Positions 1 through 12,443 of a stretch of 64,000 nucleotides of DNA are shown piece by piece. The notes beneath the pieces are model-generated. The model saw only the letters and a program-made list of their open reading frames with translations. It ran no database searches and was not told where the DNA came from. Made by a program: the position numbers and the translations under genes. Source of the stretch: Cannabis sativa (lineage: Eukaryota > Streptophyta > Magnoliopsida > Rosales > Cannabaceae); the NCBI RefSeq assembly GCF_029168945.1, contig NC_083606.1, forward strand, positions 14,844,041-14,908,040, read 5' to 3'. Every line of letters begins with the position of its first letter. The stretch's first letter is position 1.

Positions 1-1506
1 TAAACTTACCGTAAAATCTATTCAAGTCAATATCGCCAAGTTGATCCTAGATCAAATGTTCTTAATCCTGTTATGATTAGGCTCAATCTTGAAAGGCTAT
101 TCGTGTTCTTTGATTTGTTAGTTAAGCCTACTTTTAGGTCAGGGTGATACGTACATTTTGGGAACACGGTAGTGCAATTGAGTGGGAGCGCTATCATAAA
201 CATGGAATCTATAGCTTCTATCTGGCGAATAGTAAGCAAAGGATGATCTCCTTCGAGCTTGACCAAACGAACATAAATGGTGGAGTACTCATTTCACATA
301 AGCTGAAATATCATTTATACGGGGTCAAGTGTTTTAAGGAATAAATACATTGTAGGGTGTAACGGTAATTTAATCCCTTTACAGTGTAGATCATTCATAT
401 AGAGGATCATTGATCACATTAGGATTATAACAATGGATAACTAATGATGCATCTATATGGTGAAACATATAGAGCATTCTATATACTGAGAGTGCAATTC
501 TAAGTTCTATGCGTGGATTCAACGAAGAATTAATAAGTTAGTGAATTTTAGTGCTAAATCTTGATCTACTTATTGGAAGCTCGGTTATATAGACCCATGG
601 TCCCCGCACTAGTTGAGATAATATTGCTTGTAAAGCTCATGTAATTGGTTTTGATTACTCAATTATAATTCACAAATTAGACTATGTCTATTTGTGAAAT
701 TTTTCACTAAGTAAGGGCAAAATTGTAAAGAAAGAGTTGTTAGGGGCATATTTGTTAATTATGATACTTTGTATGGTTCAATTAATAAATATGATAAATG
801 ACAATATTATTTAATAATTATTTATAGTTATTAAATAGTTAGAATTGGCATTTAAATGGTTGAATTAGAAAATTGGCGTTTTTGAGAAAATCAGATGCAG
901 AAAAGATAAAACTGCAAAATTGCAAAAAGTGAGGCCCAAAATCCACTAGTATAGGGCCGACCACTTTTATAGGAATTTACCTCTGATATTTTCATTATTT
1001 TAATGCCAAATAATTCAAACCTAACCCTAGTGGAATGCTATAAATAGATAGTGAAGGCTTCAGGAAAATTACACTTAAATTTTTCAATTTTTCCTTCAGA
1101 GAAAAACCTGAGCCTTCTCTCTCCGTATCTTTGGCCGAATCCACTCTCTCTCTCTTCCTCATTTAGATTTCGAAATTCGTAGTGTATGAGTAGTGCCCAC
1201 ACACAACAAGTGATACCTCAATCATAGTGAGGAAGATCGTGAAGAAAGACTTTCAGCAAGAAGGAGTTTCAGTATCAAAGATTCAGAGGAAGAGATCCAG
1301 GTTCAGATATTGATAATGCTCTGCTACAGAAAGGAATCAAGGGCTAGATATCTGAACGGAAGGAGTCATTATGTTCCGCTGCACCCAATGTAAGGTTTAC
1401 TAAACTTTATATGTGTTTATTTCATCGTTTTAGAAAGTTCTTATTTAGGGTGTTAATAAACATACTTGTGAGTAGATCTAAGATCCTGGTAAAATAATTT
1501 CCAACA
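1..1506 (+). repeat. 5' LTR of Copia A (partial)
   Basis: Nearly identical to 8327-9831, with scattered substitutions and small indels. It ends in CCAACA and is followed two bases later by the primer binding site. It holds a TATA box at 1039-1046 and a CT-rich stretch near 1135-1160. Short open frames inside it recur in other LTR copies and are not treated as genes. Confidence 0.95.
1039..1046 (+). promoter_or_regulatory. TATA box of Copia A 5' LTR
   Basis: TATAAATA about 470 bp before the LTR end, matching the same motif at 9365-9372. The position fits a Pol II promoter at a U3/R boundary. Activity is not shown. Confidence 0.6.
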
Positions 1507-1508
1507 AC

Positions 1509-1521
1509 TGGCCTCAGAGCC
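1509..1521 (+). other. Primer binding site, Copia A
   Basis: TGGCCTCAGAGCC two bases after the LTR. It resembles the initiator-Met tRNA complement TGGTATCAGAGCC used by many plant Copia elements, with two changes. The same variant lies beside the 5' LTRs of Copia B and C, so it looks like a family trait rather than decay. Confidence 0.8.
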
Positions 1522-1522
1522 A

Positions 1523-4500
1523 AGGTAATTGATTTACTTGCAAGAAATTTGGACTTTAAAACGATTGTTTGTTTGTTTTTGGATGGTATCATGTTGTGTT
1601 GAGTGTTATTTGATGATTGATTGGTGTTTGTGAATTATCATTAAAAATAATTGAATATCTGTTTCTGAAATTATTTTTATTAGATAGTATGGAAAAAATT
1701 AAGCAAGTTACTTTTTTACAGAACTCAATTTCGATTTAATTTGAATTAGTTATGATTTTTTGAAGATTCGAAAAAATCGGAGTTGTGTTGAAATTTTTCT
1801 GCGATCGCAAAAACTGTCCGTACAGCTCACAATTTTTTCGTTTTTCTTCGTTTTTTCATGCTTTTTCATTGAATTAACTTCCGATTTTTTGTGTAGTTCT
1901 GTATTTATACTAAAACTATTCCTAATTCAATTCTAATTATCATTTTGAATTAATTTAATATTTTTTAAATTTAATTCAAGATATTAGTGTAATTTGAATT
2001 TGAAAATAGTTAGTATCTATCTTTTTTGCTTAATAATCTATCTTTTTTGCTTAAATTTGATTATATCTTATCTTATTTTTAAATTTAAGGTCAAATTTAA
2101 AATATTTTAAATTAATTTTTTTTTTAAATAATTTGACTTTATTTAAATTTAAAATAACATAACTATAATCATTTAATTTTAAAAAGGTGTAAGATATTTT
2201 GCTAACTTTTAAATTTTGTTATTTTACTTATTTAAATTACATTTAAAATCTGAAAAAGATATTCATTTATCTTTTTTTAATTTTTTATTTAATTTTTATT
2301 TATAAAATAACATTTAATTTTTAAAAGTAGTTAGCAAATTTTGAAATGATATTTAGGTTGGTTGAAACCTAATTTTTCAAAATTGTAGGTTTAATTTTAA
2401 ATTTTTTTTTTAAATTTCGAATTTTCAAATTTTTTTTAAATTTTCGAAAAATTATTTTTTTTTAATTAATTATTTTCGAAATTAATTATTTAATTTAAAA
2501 TTAAATAAATCCTACATCCAACTATCCAGCTAACCTTGTTGCAGGAGTATGTGTTTTAGCTTATGTGTAAGTTTTCAAAACCTATTATTGCTTGATTGCA
2601 AATAGCCATGGTTAACTTGTTGACAGATCCAATGATCTGATTTTAACTCATGGCTCCCTTGGTCAAGTTAATAATTTGTAACAGGTATATTTACAATCTT
2701 CTTTCATCTGTGTATGACCTAGCAACATGATAGGACCCATCCAAAGTGTGTCTGTGTGAGCCTATGTGTTTAATTTTATTATAGATGCATATAGGTTGCT
2801 GTTGCTAAAATAAATTATCATAGTTCTTGATAGAATTTATTTAGGCCCATTTAGTTTTTGGTCCTATTCAATTAATAACAGTTGTTCTTATTAAGGTTAA
2901 ATTCTTCTCTTTTGGGCCTTGTGTGAGAGTTGGGAGCCATAGTAGTGGGTACGACATACTGAACCCAGCACCCCCTCACATGAACCACCCCAATTGTGAA
3001 GGCCCATTTGCCTGATTTGAATAACTGTACTAGGTTAATTAAACTAGTTTAACCTAATAAAAATGATTAGCAACATAATTAATTTCATTTATTTTGAATT
3101 TAATTTAAGAAAATTATAGTTTAAAGAATTTTTTATTCTAAGCTAAACTATATGTATTTTTTTTGTATTTAATTAAATATAGAATTATAACTATCTAGAT
3201 TCTTTGTGGAGCTTAATTTAAATTTTTCATTAAATATTCCTATTTAAGTTGATATTTGGTTATCTTCAACTAACCAACTTAAATCTGAATATCTTTTGGA
3301 TTTAAAATTTCAAAATTAAGTTGAGGAATTTTAGGCATTGGTTATTAAGATTCTTTAGATATTTTTTAAGTTAATATCTTTTCGAATATTAACTTAAAAT
3401 GGAATATTTTAGATATTTTTTAAGTTAATATCTTTTTGAATATTAACTTAAAATGGAATATTTTTAAATTAAGTGGTTACAACTTAATTTTTGATATTTA
3501 ATTAAATTTAAATTTGAAAAATATTTAAGTTCTAGATTTTTTCTAATACAACCTAAATTAGATATTTTTTCAAATTTTGTGGAAAAGATACTTAGTCAAA
3601 TAAGATATTTTCTAGATAGTTATTTCTAGACTACTTATTATTTCTAATATTTAAAAGGAAAATATTATACATTGTGAAATTAATTATTTATATAATTAAT
3701 TTTGGTACAATTTATTTTAAGTATATTTTTCCTAGTATTAAACTAGAGATTAATAATTAAGCCTTCTCTACACTTAATTATTTATTTCTTGAATTTAATT
3801 AACTTGAAAATTAAATATCTAAGTTGATTTTCATCATGATACTTAAATATTTCTTTTTCATGACACTTAATTAAATAGAAAATTATTTTTAGTTGAAATT
3901 TAATTTTTCAACTAAATTTAAATAATTTTAAAAATATATATTTTTTCTTTATTTTATTAATCAAATTTTTGAAATTGCATTTCTTAAATGCTGGAATTTC
4001 GAATTTTATCTTGAAAAATAGATTCAGTTGTAAATTAATTATTTATTTTAATTAATTCTTGGATCAACTTAAATCAATGATTTTTTCATTTATTGATTAA
4101 TTTAAAATAAACTGAATTAAAGTATATTATTAGAAATTGAATTAATTAGTCAAAGGAAAATCTAGCTAGATGATATTTTTGCTTGAAGTATTTTTCTAGT
4201 GTATTTAATTAAATAGAAAATTAATATTTAAGTTGATTTTCATCATCATACTTAAATATTTGAAATTTTTTCTTATATATTTAATTAAATAGGAAAATTA
4301 AATTTTTTGTTGTAAATTAATTTTATTAATTAATTTTGGGCCAACATTAAATTAGAATAATTTTTCCAAGATTAATTTTTTATTTTAATATGCAATTTCG
4401 AAAATTGTATTCTTAAATACTTTAATTTTTCGAAATGCAATATATATTTATAGAAAATTAAATTTGAGTTGTAAATTAATTTAAATTAATTTTGTAACAA

Positions 4501-5300
4501 CTTAAATTGAATATTTTTCTAAATATTTATTGGAAATTATTACTAAGATGGAAATAATTCATATTATTTTCATATCCATCTAAGTAAAATTTATAAATAT
4601 TAAATTAAAATTTACATTTAGAATTTTTATTCTAAATTGGAAATTTTAATTAAATAAATATATATTTAAAATAAATAAAGAGAATCAAAGAAAATACAAC
4701 TCACTTTAAATAATGAGCTTGATTATTATTAAGATATTCGATCTCCATTGTTGGTCTTACAAAAGTTAAATGTTTTCAATATAACCTCGAGACGCTAGAC
4801 TTCGTCCCCCTATGGATGGTTATTCGTTGAATGCATTTAACACCGTAAGATTTCATTTGATAAGTGTTTTGTGAGTTTTCGTCTCTATTTAGACTCTCCC
4901 CTACGGTGACTACTTAGAGATAAACTCATAAAACATGAAACAATGGTGGAAGCTCATAAAATAAGAATAACCTTGACTCTCGCCTACCGGGACAACGTTG
5001 GATTCTTATTTTGATCGAATAAAAGGTTGCTAGAATGGTTTCTATTTTAGATGAGCTGACAACTCTATTCAATAAATGATACTTTGACTCTCGCCTACCG
5101 GGACACTGTATCAGTTTGTTGAAAACCTTGGAAATTATTTAGGATTGTATGTTTTAGTATTTTCACTTGTCATTCCTACTTGCTATATGTTTATAATTTC
5201 TGAATTGTGTATGAATTTATATTGAACCATGTTATTTTCTGTTATTAAGTTGTAGTTTAATTTCAAATCTTCATTGTTGGTCTAACATGTTTGTTTTTCT
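1523..5300 (+). other. AT-rich untranslated leader of Copia A
   Basis: Very AT-rich, no gene-like open frame. Three better conserved patches stand out: a short palindrome TGCGATCGCA at 1800-1809, an island at about 2895-3080, and a block at 4740-5130 holding three copies of a GACTCTCGCCTACCGGGAC-like motif (4892, 4975, 5086). All three have counterparts in the Copia B and C leaders. Function unknown. Confidence 0.75.
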
Positions 5301-6050
5301 AATGAGATAAATCCCTAATGGATTTTCACCATTAGACATACATAATAGTGTAAGATCGCGAAAGATAAATATTGTATATGCAACATCTAGCTGTTTATCA
5401 ATTGATGACACCTTAGACTAGTATTTTTACAATATGAAACAAGAAGATTACATAAATAAGATTACTTTGTCTTTCGCTAATCGAAGCATCGTTGGATTCT
5501 TATTTATAAACGAAATTATCCTAATTCCTCTTAGCTTATTCATTTCGAATTAGCTCAATAATATATCATTGGATGAATGGTCTATAAATCATTTCATGTC
5601 ATTATATTTTCTCTTAAGAAATTAAATGACACATATGATTATAATCCCGAAATTCTATTCCCAATTGATATAAATCCTCAATCTTAGAAATCTCCTACTT
5701 GTATGGGCAAATCTGACTTAGAGTTTGTATTAGTAGTGCTGGTCCAAGATAGAATTACTCATTATATTTGGTATAAATTTAAGTCTTTGACTTTAATTTT
5801 AGATTCCAAATAGAAATTTTCTTATATTTCTAATTCCAGAATACAATACAGTTACACTTTCTCAAGTGTTTGATATCCATCTTCTATTAATGGATTCAAA
5901 CTGTATGGAATATGAGTTAGGTATTCTGTGACCAGGATCCACTTGCAGTATTCTAAGAACTCTTTGATGTAACTAAACCTATGTCATCAAAAGACACTAC
6001 CACATCTTTTTTATCTATGGCATTTGTATCTTGTTCATAGTGGATTTGAC
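5300..6050 (+). other. Decayed gag/protease interval, Copia A
   Basis: Lies where gag and protease should be, between the leader and the integrase relic. I see no readable motif and no open frame above about 60 codons. The assignment is by position only. Confidence 0.35.
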
Positions 6051-7918
6051 AAGATCAATCTCTGCAAAGAGTTGATATGCCTATATCCACTGAAAGTAGT
6101 TCATCTCATTCGCAGATGGATGTACATTCAGGGGTGGATATGAGTTTTTCGTTGTATTCTTAAAACGATAACTCTAGATCATACCTTTTAGCAAGAAATT
6201 TGAAATGTTTGAAAAATTTCATTAATTTCTAGCAATGGTTAAAACCATTAAGGTAAGTGGTTAAAGATCTTGCGAACTGATAGGGGTGGAGAAATAGTTA
6301 GTAGATATGCAGTTCAAAGATCATTAATTTGATTTTTGAATTATATCCAAACTTACCTCCCCAGAAATTTCGAGTTGCATATTGAAGATTAGTTACTAGT
6401 CGTTGCCTAAATCCTTCTATGGTAATACAATTTGAGAATGATGTAATGGTTGGGTACTTAATGTAAATCATTACTAGATTCATGGATGACCTAATCAAAA
6501 TCCTAAGAAAAGCTAGAACTGTTAACCATGGTTTGTTAGCTATTCTAAGTGATTAGGGGTGGACCATCCCATTGTCAATAGATAAGAAAGTATTTGTTCA
6601 AACAAATACTACTTTTCTAAGATAATGACTAAGTCTGAAAACAAGTAGCAAATAAAGGAGATATTTAATTCTTGATTCCAAAAGTGTTCTATCATCTTAT
6701 TTGATATATGATGATCCCACTGCCTCTGTTGTCTTGTGACAACCGAAGAGATCAATACCATTTAGTTTTCTTAGACATAATTCACGGTACCTCGTCGTAG
6801 TGGGAGAGTTTCTAGGAACTCACCTTCTTATGACTTGGGAGACACTAGTGATTAAAATCCATTGTGAGTTTAAACAAGTAATGGATTGTCAAGATAAGAA
6901 ACTAAGAAGAAAAGCCAATAGAACTATGGTTTAATCCATTCACATGGAATAACCTAAAGTTTTCTATTACAAGGACATAAAAGGAAATTTTCGTTTATAA
7001 GTCCATTCAATGGACTTAACAAAACTTCCTGTTCCTAGTATTATAGGTTTGAGTTTATCTAAACCTATGACTTGTGGTATACCTGGTAACTACTTACTCT
7101 AATGCAAGCAACTTACTTTAGTAAGATGCTGAAGCATTTTCTTTCTAATGGCAATCTACAGAAGCTTCACAACTTCTTAGGCATAGATTTTATTTATCTA
7201 AGGAAAAGTCTCAACTATTCCAGAAAAGATAAAGCCATGAAAGAATTTCTTAAATCAACAGTGAGAGGTCTTAGATATGCTTTTGCATGCCTTAGACCAG
7301 ACACCTGCTGTTGACTGGGAGTAATAAGTAGGTATCAGATTAATCCAGGAGAAGAACATTGGAAGACAATCAAGTAAATCTTAAGATAAAGAAGAGGAAC
7401 TATATGTTAGTCTATAAGGGTGTGTTTAAAACTCTTATACTACACCATATCAGATTTCGAAATTTGCCTTTGTGCTAGTAAATCTTTCTGATAAGATGGT
7501 TGTTACTCTGGGGGTGGAATAGTGATTTTGGAGAAGTGTAAAAACCTATCTGAAGTCTCTAGGTCTACCAGAGAGGGACTGAATGTTAAAGTTGCAGGAA
7601 AGGTACTTATTCAGTCTAAGGAAAGTTCTATACATTTTTGGCATCATTCCAAATTGCCTTAAACTACTAGTGTTAATTTCCTGATTAACCAAAAGTAGTT
7701 GCCAAAGATATAGAATCCAGTATCCCAAGAGAGTAGACATATAGAGAGGAATTTCACATTATCAATGATTTTGTGATTAAAGGAAGAGTAATGGTGGAGA
7801 AAAGGTTGTGTTTAATTCAACCTTTCAGATCCTATTACGAGGACTTTACTACTACTACACTTGATTTGTATATCAAGGTGTTGAGATTATTTGAAACGCA
7901 CTTTTTGTTTTATATTAG
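6050..7918 (+). pseudogene. Copia pol relic (integrase, RT, RNase H)
   Basis: A broken plus-strand pol with stops and frameshifts throughout. Readable landmarks in order: a GGYEFF-like integrase core start near 6135; the integrase signature LRTDRGGE at about 6268-6291; an RRSGR linker motif at about 6790, typical of the Copia integrase-RT junction; a C-terminal RT/RNase H stretch at about 7255-7350 (GLRYAFACLRPDTCC, then SRYQ.NPGEEHW); a GGG-containing RNase H core at about 7505; and a terminal tract at 7740-7900. Domain order integrase before RT is diagnostic of Ty1/Copia. Not functional as read. Confidence 0.85.
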
Positions 7919-7932
7919 TGCAAGTGGGAGTT
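7919..7932 (+). other. Polypurine tract, Copia A
   Basis: GCAAGTGGGAGTT lies directly before the 3' LTR start TGTTGGG, the expected plus-strand priming position. Plant Copia elements commonly use an AAGTGGGAG core. Confidence 0.75.
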
Positions 7933-9831
7933 TGTTGGGTTTTATGCCCTAAATAAAACTCATTTCAATATAATCAGATTTACTTATTAATATAGATCAG
8001 AATTAACATTTAATGTTGCATGGTTCACATGATTTATTTCGTGATTATATGTACATAATGTATAAATTCATCTGAAACCCTTTTCACATACTTGATCCTG
8101 TTTATTGTGCCGTCAACACATTAGAAAGTAAACATGACTATGTGAATAAAGTTTCCTAGATTTATCAGACATAGGGTTTTACTGATATGATAATCTACAA
8201 CAAAGTTTACTTGCATTTGGAGAAGTGCTATGTTCTTTCCAGAGCATTGGTTAAAGTAAAGCTCAGGTTGGATGCATGGAGTATGCATCGGAAGGGACCG
8301 ATATTGAACTTTGACTTTGATCTAATTAAACTTACCGTAAAATCTATTCAAGTCAATATCGCCAAGTTGATCCTAGATCAAATGTTCTTAATCCTGTTAT
8401 GATTAGGCTCATTCTTGAAAGGCTATTCGTGTTCTTTGATTTGTTAGTTAAGCCTACTTTTAGGTCAGGGTGATACGTACATTTTGGGAACACAGTAGTG
8501 CAATTGAGTGGGAGCGCTATCATAAACATGGAATCTCTAGCTTCTATCTGGCGAATAGTAAGCAAAGGATGATCTCCTTCGAGCTTGACCAAACGAACAT
8601 AAATGGTGGAGTACTCATTTCACATAAGCTGAAATATCATTTATACGGGGTCAAGTGTTTTAAGGAATAAATACATTGTAGGGTGTAACGGTAATTTAAT
8701 CCCTTTACAGTGTAGATCATTCATATAGAGGATCATTGATCACATTAGGATTATAACAATGGATAACTAATGATGCATCTATATGGTGGAACATATAGAG
8801 CATTCTATATACTGAGAGTGCAATTCTAAGTTCTATGCGTGGATTCAACGAAGAATTAATAAGTTAGTGAATTTTAGTGCTAAATTCTTGATCTACTTAT
8901 TGGAAGCTCGGTTATATAGACCCATGGTCCCCGTACTAGTTGAGATAATATTGCTTGTAAGACTCATGTAATTTGTTTTGATTACTCAATTATAATTCAC
9001 AAACTAGACTATGTCTATTTGTGAAATTTTTAACTAAGTAAGGGCGAAATTGTAAAGAAAGAGTTGTTAGGGGCATATTTGTTAATTATGATACTTTGTA
9101 TGGTTCAATTAATAAATATGATAAATGACAATAATATTTAATAATTATTTATAGTTATTAAATAGTTAGAATTGGCATTTAAATGGTTGAATTAGAAAAT
9201 TGGCGTTTTTGAGAAAATCAGATGCAGAAAAGATAAAACTGCAAAATTGCAAAAAGTGAGGCCCAAATCCACTAGTATAGGGCCGGCCACTTTTATAGGA
9301 ATTTACCTCTGATATTTTCATTATTTTAATGCCAAATAATTCAAACCTAACCCTAGTGGAATGCTATAAATAGATAGTGAAGGCTTCAGGAAAATTACAC
9401 TTAAATTTTCTATTTTTCCTTCAGAGAAAAACCTGAGCCTTCTCTCTCCCTATCTTTGGCCGAATCCACTCTCTCTCTCTTCCTCATTGAGATTTCGAAA
9501 TTCTTAGTGTATGAGTAGTGCCCACACACAACAAGTGATACCTCAATCATAGTGAGGAAGATCGTGAAGAAAGACTTTCAGCAAGAAGGAGTTTCAGTAT
9601 CAAAGATTCAGAGGAAGAGATCCAGGTTCTGATATTGATAATGCTCTGCTACAGAAAGGAATCAAGGGCTAGATATCTGAACGGAAGGAGTCATTATGTT
9701 CCGCTGCACCCAATGTAAGGTTTACTAAACTTTATATGTGTTTATTTCATCGTTTTAGAAAGTTCTTATTTAGGGTGTTAATAAACATACTTGTGAGTAG
9801 ATCTAAGATCCTGGTAAAATAATTTCCAACA
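7933..9831 (+). repeat. 3' LTR of Copia A (complete, 1899 bp)
   Basis: Starts TGTTGGGTTTTATGCC and ends AATTTCCAACA. It matches 1-1506 over the shared part. It is the only complete plus-oriented LTR of this family here and serves as reference for the copies at 10678, 40486, 44317, 50243, 52822 and 54733. Confidence 0.96.
9365..9372 (+). promoter_or_regulatory. TATA box of Copia A 3' LTR
   Basis: TATAAATA at the same LTR position as 1039-1046. From a 3' LTR it could drive read-out into the flank, but no target gene lies there. Confidence 0.5.
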
Positions 9832-10677
9832 GTCTGCTATATCAAGAAACTCATGCAAAGTGTACACTAATTTAGTTTAAGGTCTGATCACAGAGGACTC
9901 ATCTCCTTGAGTTCAGTTGCTAAGGCCATGACTTTTCCATCTTCATTAAGACTTTTTGTCTTGGTAGCGACATCCAAAAATCTCTGGATGTAATCCTTGG
10001 GGGATTCTCCGTTCTATTGTTTGATGTCAAAAAAATCATTAGGCTCGATTTATTGTTGATGGGACGAGGCAAACTAATTGTAGACAGCTTTTACAAGTTC
10101 ACAAAGTTATGTATATGAGACAGTGGGTCTTCTTTACCAGTGTACAGGTGCCACACTAGATTTTTTTTTACATGGAGGGAATTTCAAAGGTTCTCAATCA
10201 TGTAGAGAGTGGTGATCACCGCTCTCTTTCCAACTCATACTCTGTTGGCTTTAGCTTAGCCATATCCTTGACTAAGGCCCGGAGTTTCAAATTCAACCCT
10301 ACCTACTCCGTGGGTGGTGGTATGCGTACCAGTCAGAGTATTAGCTGCATGTATGAAAGAGACACAGCTAGAAGATCCCGCTTCCACCAACAACTTTTAG
10401 TTGACATTTTTCCTCACATCTTTTTGTTTCCCAAGGCGATCGAAGACATTAGCCCTGTTGGCCATCTCTTAACTAGGCGACCTGGGTGGTAGCCCGGAGA
10501 TTTCTCCTGAATGATGATAGAGTCTTCTCTTGAGTAACCACTTCCAGCGTGCTCACTCCTGGCGTTGTAGCTACTATTTCATTCAAAATAGTCTTTTACA
10601 GGGTCGCAAGTGCGGAGGGAGTTGAACTATTACTCAAGTTCAACTCTTCTCCATGCACTTGCAAAAAGTATTCCCAT
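9832..10677 (-). pseudogene. Ty3/Gypsy gag relic
   Basis: On the minus strand, at about 9930-10035, the sequence reads NGESPKDYIQRFLDVATK followed by a LNEDGK..ALATELKE stretch, the pattern of the retrotransposon gag domain in Ty3/Gypsy elements. Further right (about 10160-10660) the minus strand would hold the gag N-terminal half, but frames are broken. Copia A ends at its left edge and a Copia LTR fragment starts at its right edge, so the parent element was cut on both sides. The plus-strand open frame at 10172-10492 is a shadow. Confidence 0.7.
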
Positions 10678-11535
10678 TGTTGGGCTTTGTGCCTTAAATA
10701 AACCCATTTCAATATAATTAGATTTACTTTTTAATAAAGATCAGAAATCATCCTATGTTGCATGGTTCACATGATTTATTTCATAATTATGTTTAATGTA
10801 TAAATTTTATTAAGTCCAGAGCATATATAAATATGTATATATTTGTTCATGATTATATTGTCGTTAGCACAGTGGAATGTAATCATGATTATATGTTTAA
10901 AAGTTTAATTCCAATGATTTGTCAGTTCACTGGATTTAGACTGGCATGATAATCAGCGATAAGGTATACTTACACCTTGGATAAGTGTTATGTCTTTTCC
11001 ATGGCATTAGCAAAGTTTACTAGTATCGGATGTATGGAGTATACATTGGAAGGAACCAATATTGATCTTAGATAAGATATCATAAACTTACCGGTATATC
11101 TTTCTTAGTCAATATCAATGGTTGATCTTAGGTCTATGGATGTTAATCCTGATATTGTTAGGTTCAACTTAGTTGTATTGTTTATGTTCTTCAATTTGTT
11201 CGTTAAAGTCGACCAATTAGATCTTCTCGTGACATATAGATTAAGGACATGGTAGTTCAATTGAGTGGGAGCGCTGATCATAGATATGGAATCTATAGCT
11301 TCTATAGGCATTTAGAAGTGAAACGATGATTTCCTTCGAGCTTGGCTGAATAGAGATAAATGATTGAGGTCTCATTTTAGTAATGACATTAGTTTACTGA
11401 AGTATCATTTATAGGTAGCTAAGTGTTTTAAGGATAAAATACATTGAAGGGTAGAACGGTAAATTTGTCCCTATTTAGTGTAGATCATCTATAGAGGATC
11501 TTTGACTATTAGGATTGTAACAATGGATAATCATG
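10678..11535 (+). repeat. Truncated plus-oriented Copia LTR fragment
   Basis: Starts TGTTGGGCTTTGTGCC and follows the Copia A 3' LTR for about 858 bp with clear divergence, then similarity stops after GTAACAATGGATAA. It lacks the TATA-containing part and the CCAACA end. No polypurine tract precedes it. Orientation is opposite to Copia B on its right. Confidence 0.85.
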
Positions 11536-11835
11536 AAATTGTACTGCGACGCTCTCTTGATCGGTCTTCTCTTTCTCTCTTGCTCGCCCTACACCTTTAC
11601 CCTTCACCAATCATGGCTTTCATCCTCAACATAACTCCACTGTTATCACACTTATCCCCAAGATGAAGTGTCCAAACACAGTGAGTGATTATATTTGAAT
11701 CCACCCAAACTTCTGGAAACTAGTTCATTAATACATTTATGAAACATCCTTTGCTATATGCATTACTCATCAAGGGATACTGAAATCCTTACTGTTTTAA
11801 AGTACATCTGAATAAACAGAAGACATATCTCTCAT
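11536..11835. other. Unassigned junction sequence
   Basis: Lies between the truncated LTR fragment and the RNase H-like relic. It includes a CT-rich patch near 11548-11600. No open frame or recognised motif. It may be decayed pol 3' sequence of Copia B or unrelated filler. Confidence 0.3.
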
Positions 11836-12060
11836 ATTTTAAAATATGGAATTGAGATAATACAGCGTAGACTTTTCTTCAGTAAAATAACTTTCTGGTA
11901 ATTTCGAATTTACAAAGTTATAAATCTTCTCTGGTAGAGCTTGAATTATTATAGAATAACTCCTCCACCCCCAGAGTAACCACCATCTCAAAGTTTTGAA
12001 TGAGTTGGGGAAGATACAAGGATAACTCATATACAGTTCCTAACTGATATACACTTACAC
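11836..12060 (-). pseudogene. Copia RNase H relic
   Basis: The minus strand matches the Copia A interval around 7490-7530, including a near-identical run GGTTACTCTGGGGGTGGA that encodes the glycine-rich RNase H core. It is on the same strand as the Copia B gag, so it is probably the remaining 3' part of that element's pol. Broken by frameshifts. Confidence 0.6.
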
Positions 12061-12443
12061 ATACAAACATATAAATATAATGTGGTAAAAGATAAAGTAA
12101 ATGAAGCTCAATCTCATAAATTGCGATTTGTTTGAATAGAAAATAAAATAAACTTTATTAATAATAAAAAAAATGTATTGCAACATTATGAGAAAAACAG
12201 GGATAAAATCCCTAACTAAAATTCGAAATCCAAATTGTTTTTAAACTAAAACAATTAATTCAAAAATAGATAAATGAGCTTCATCTTCATCTTGGACGAT
12301 CTTCACCCTTTTGTCCAGCTTTCCGATCCAACTCATGAAGATAGCATCTGAGTTCAAGTAGCTTGGCCTATCAGAAGAAGAAACAAATAAACAAAGTTAG
12401 TCTAGAATCAATAATCCAATTGGATAATAATTCACTAAAACTC
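12061..12443. other. Non-coding remnant between gag and RNase H relic of Copia B
   Basis: AT-rich, no gene-like frame. Protease, integrase and RT, expected here in an intact element, are missing, so several kilobases have been deleted. Confidence 0.5.

Larger units (their letters stand above)
1..9831 (+). mobile_element. Copia LTR retrotransposon A, decayed, 5' end outside window
   Basis: This is a plus-strand Ty1/Copia element. Position 1 aligns with position 8327 of the second LTR, so about 394 bp of the 5' LTR lie outside the window. Order seen: partial 5' LTR (1-1506), primer binding site, about 3.7 kb AT-rich leader, decayed pol relic, purine-rich tract, full 3' LTR (7933-9831). LTR ends are TGTTGG...CCAACA. 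No long open frame survives inside. The presumed target duplication (GTCTG after 9831) cannot be checked because the left flank is missing. The same LTR family recurs six more times in the window, in both orientations. Confidence 0.93.

Noticed and set aside
27..266. A 79-codon minus-strand open frame that recurs at 8353-8592, 54046-54285 and 55968-56207
   Set aside because: All copies lie at the same place in LTRs of one Copia family and on the strand opposite to its transcript. The repeat is explained by LTR copying, and the older LTR fragment at 10678-11535 does not keep it.
144..344. A 66-codon plus-strand open frame repeated at 8470-8670
   Set aside because: LTR-internal, overlaps the frame above on the other strand, no motif.
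1523..5300. Hidden genes in the long AT-rich leader
   Set aside because: No open frame of note and no codon pattern; the conserved patches are short and non-coding.
10172..10492. 106-codon plus-strand frame
   Set aside because: Shadow of the minus-strand Gypsy gag relic.
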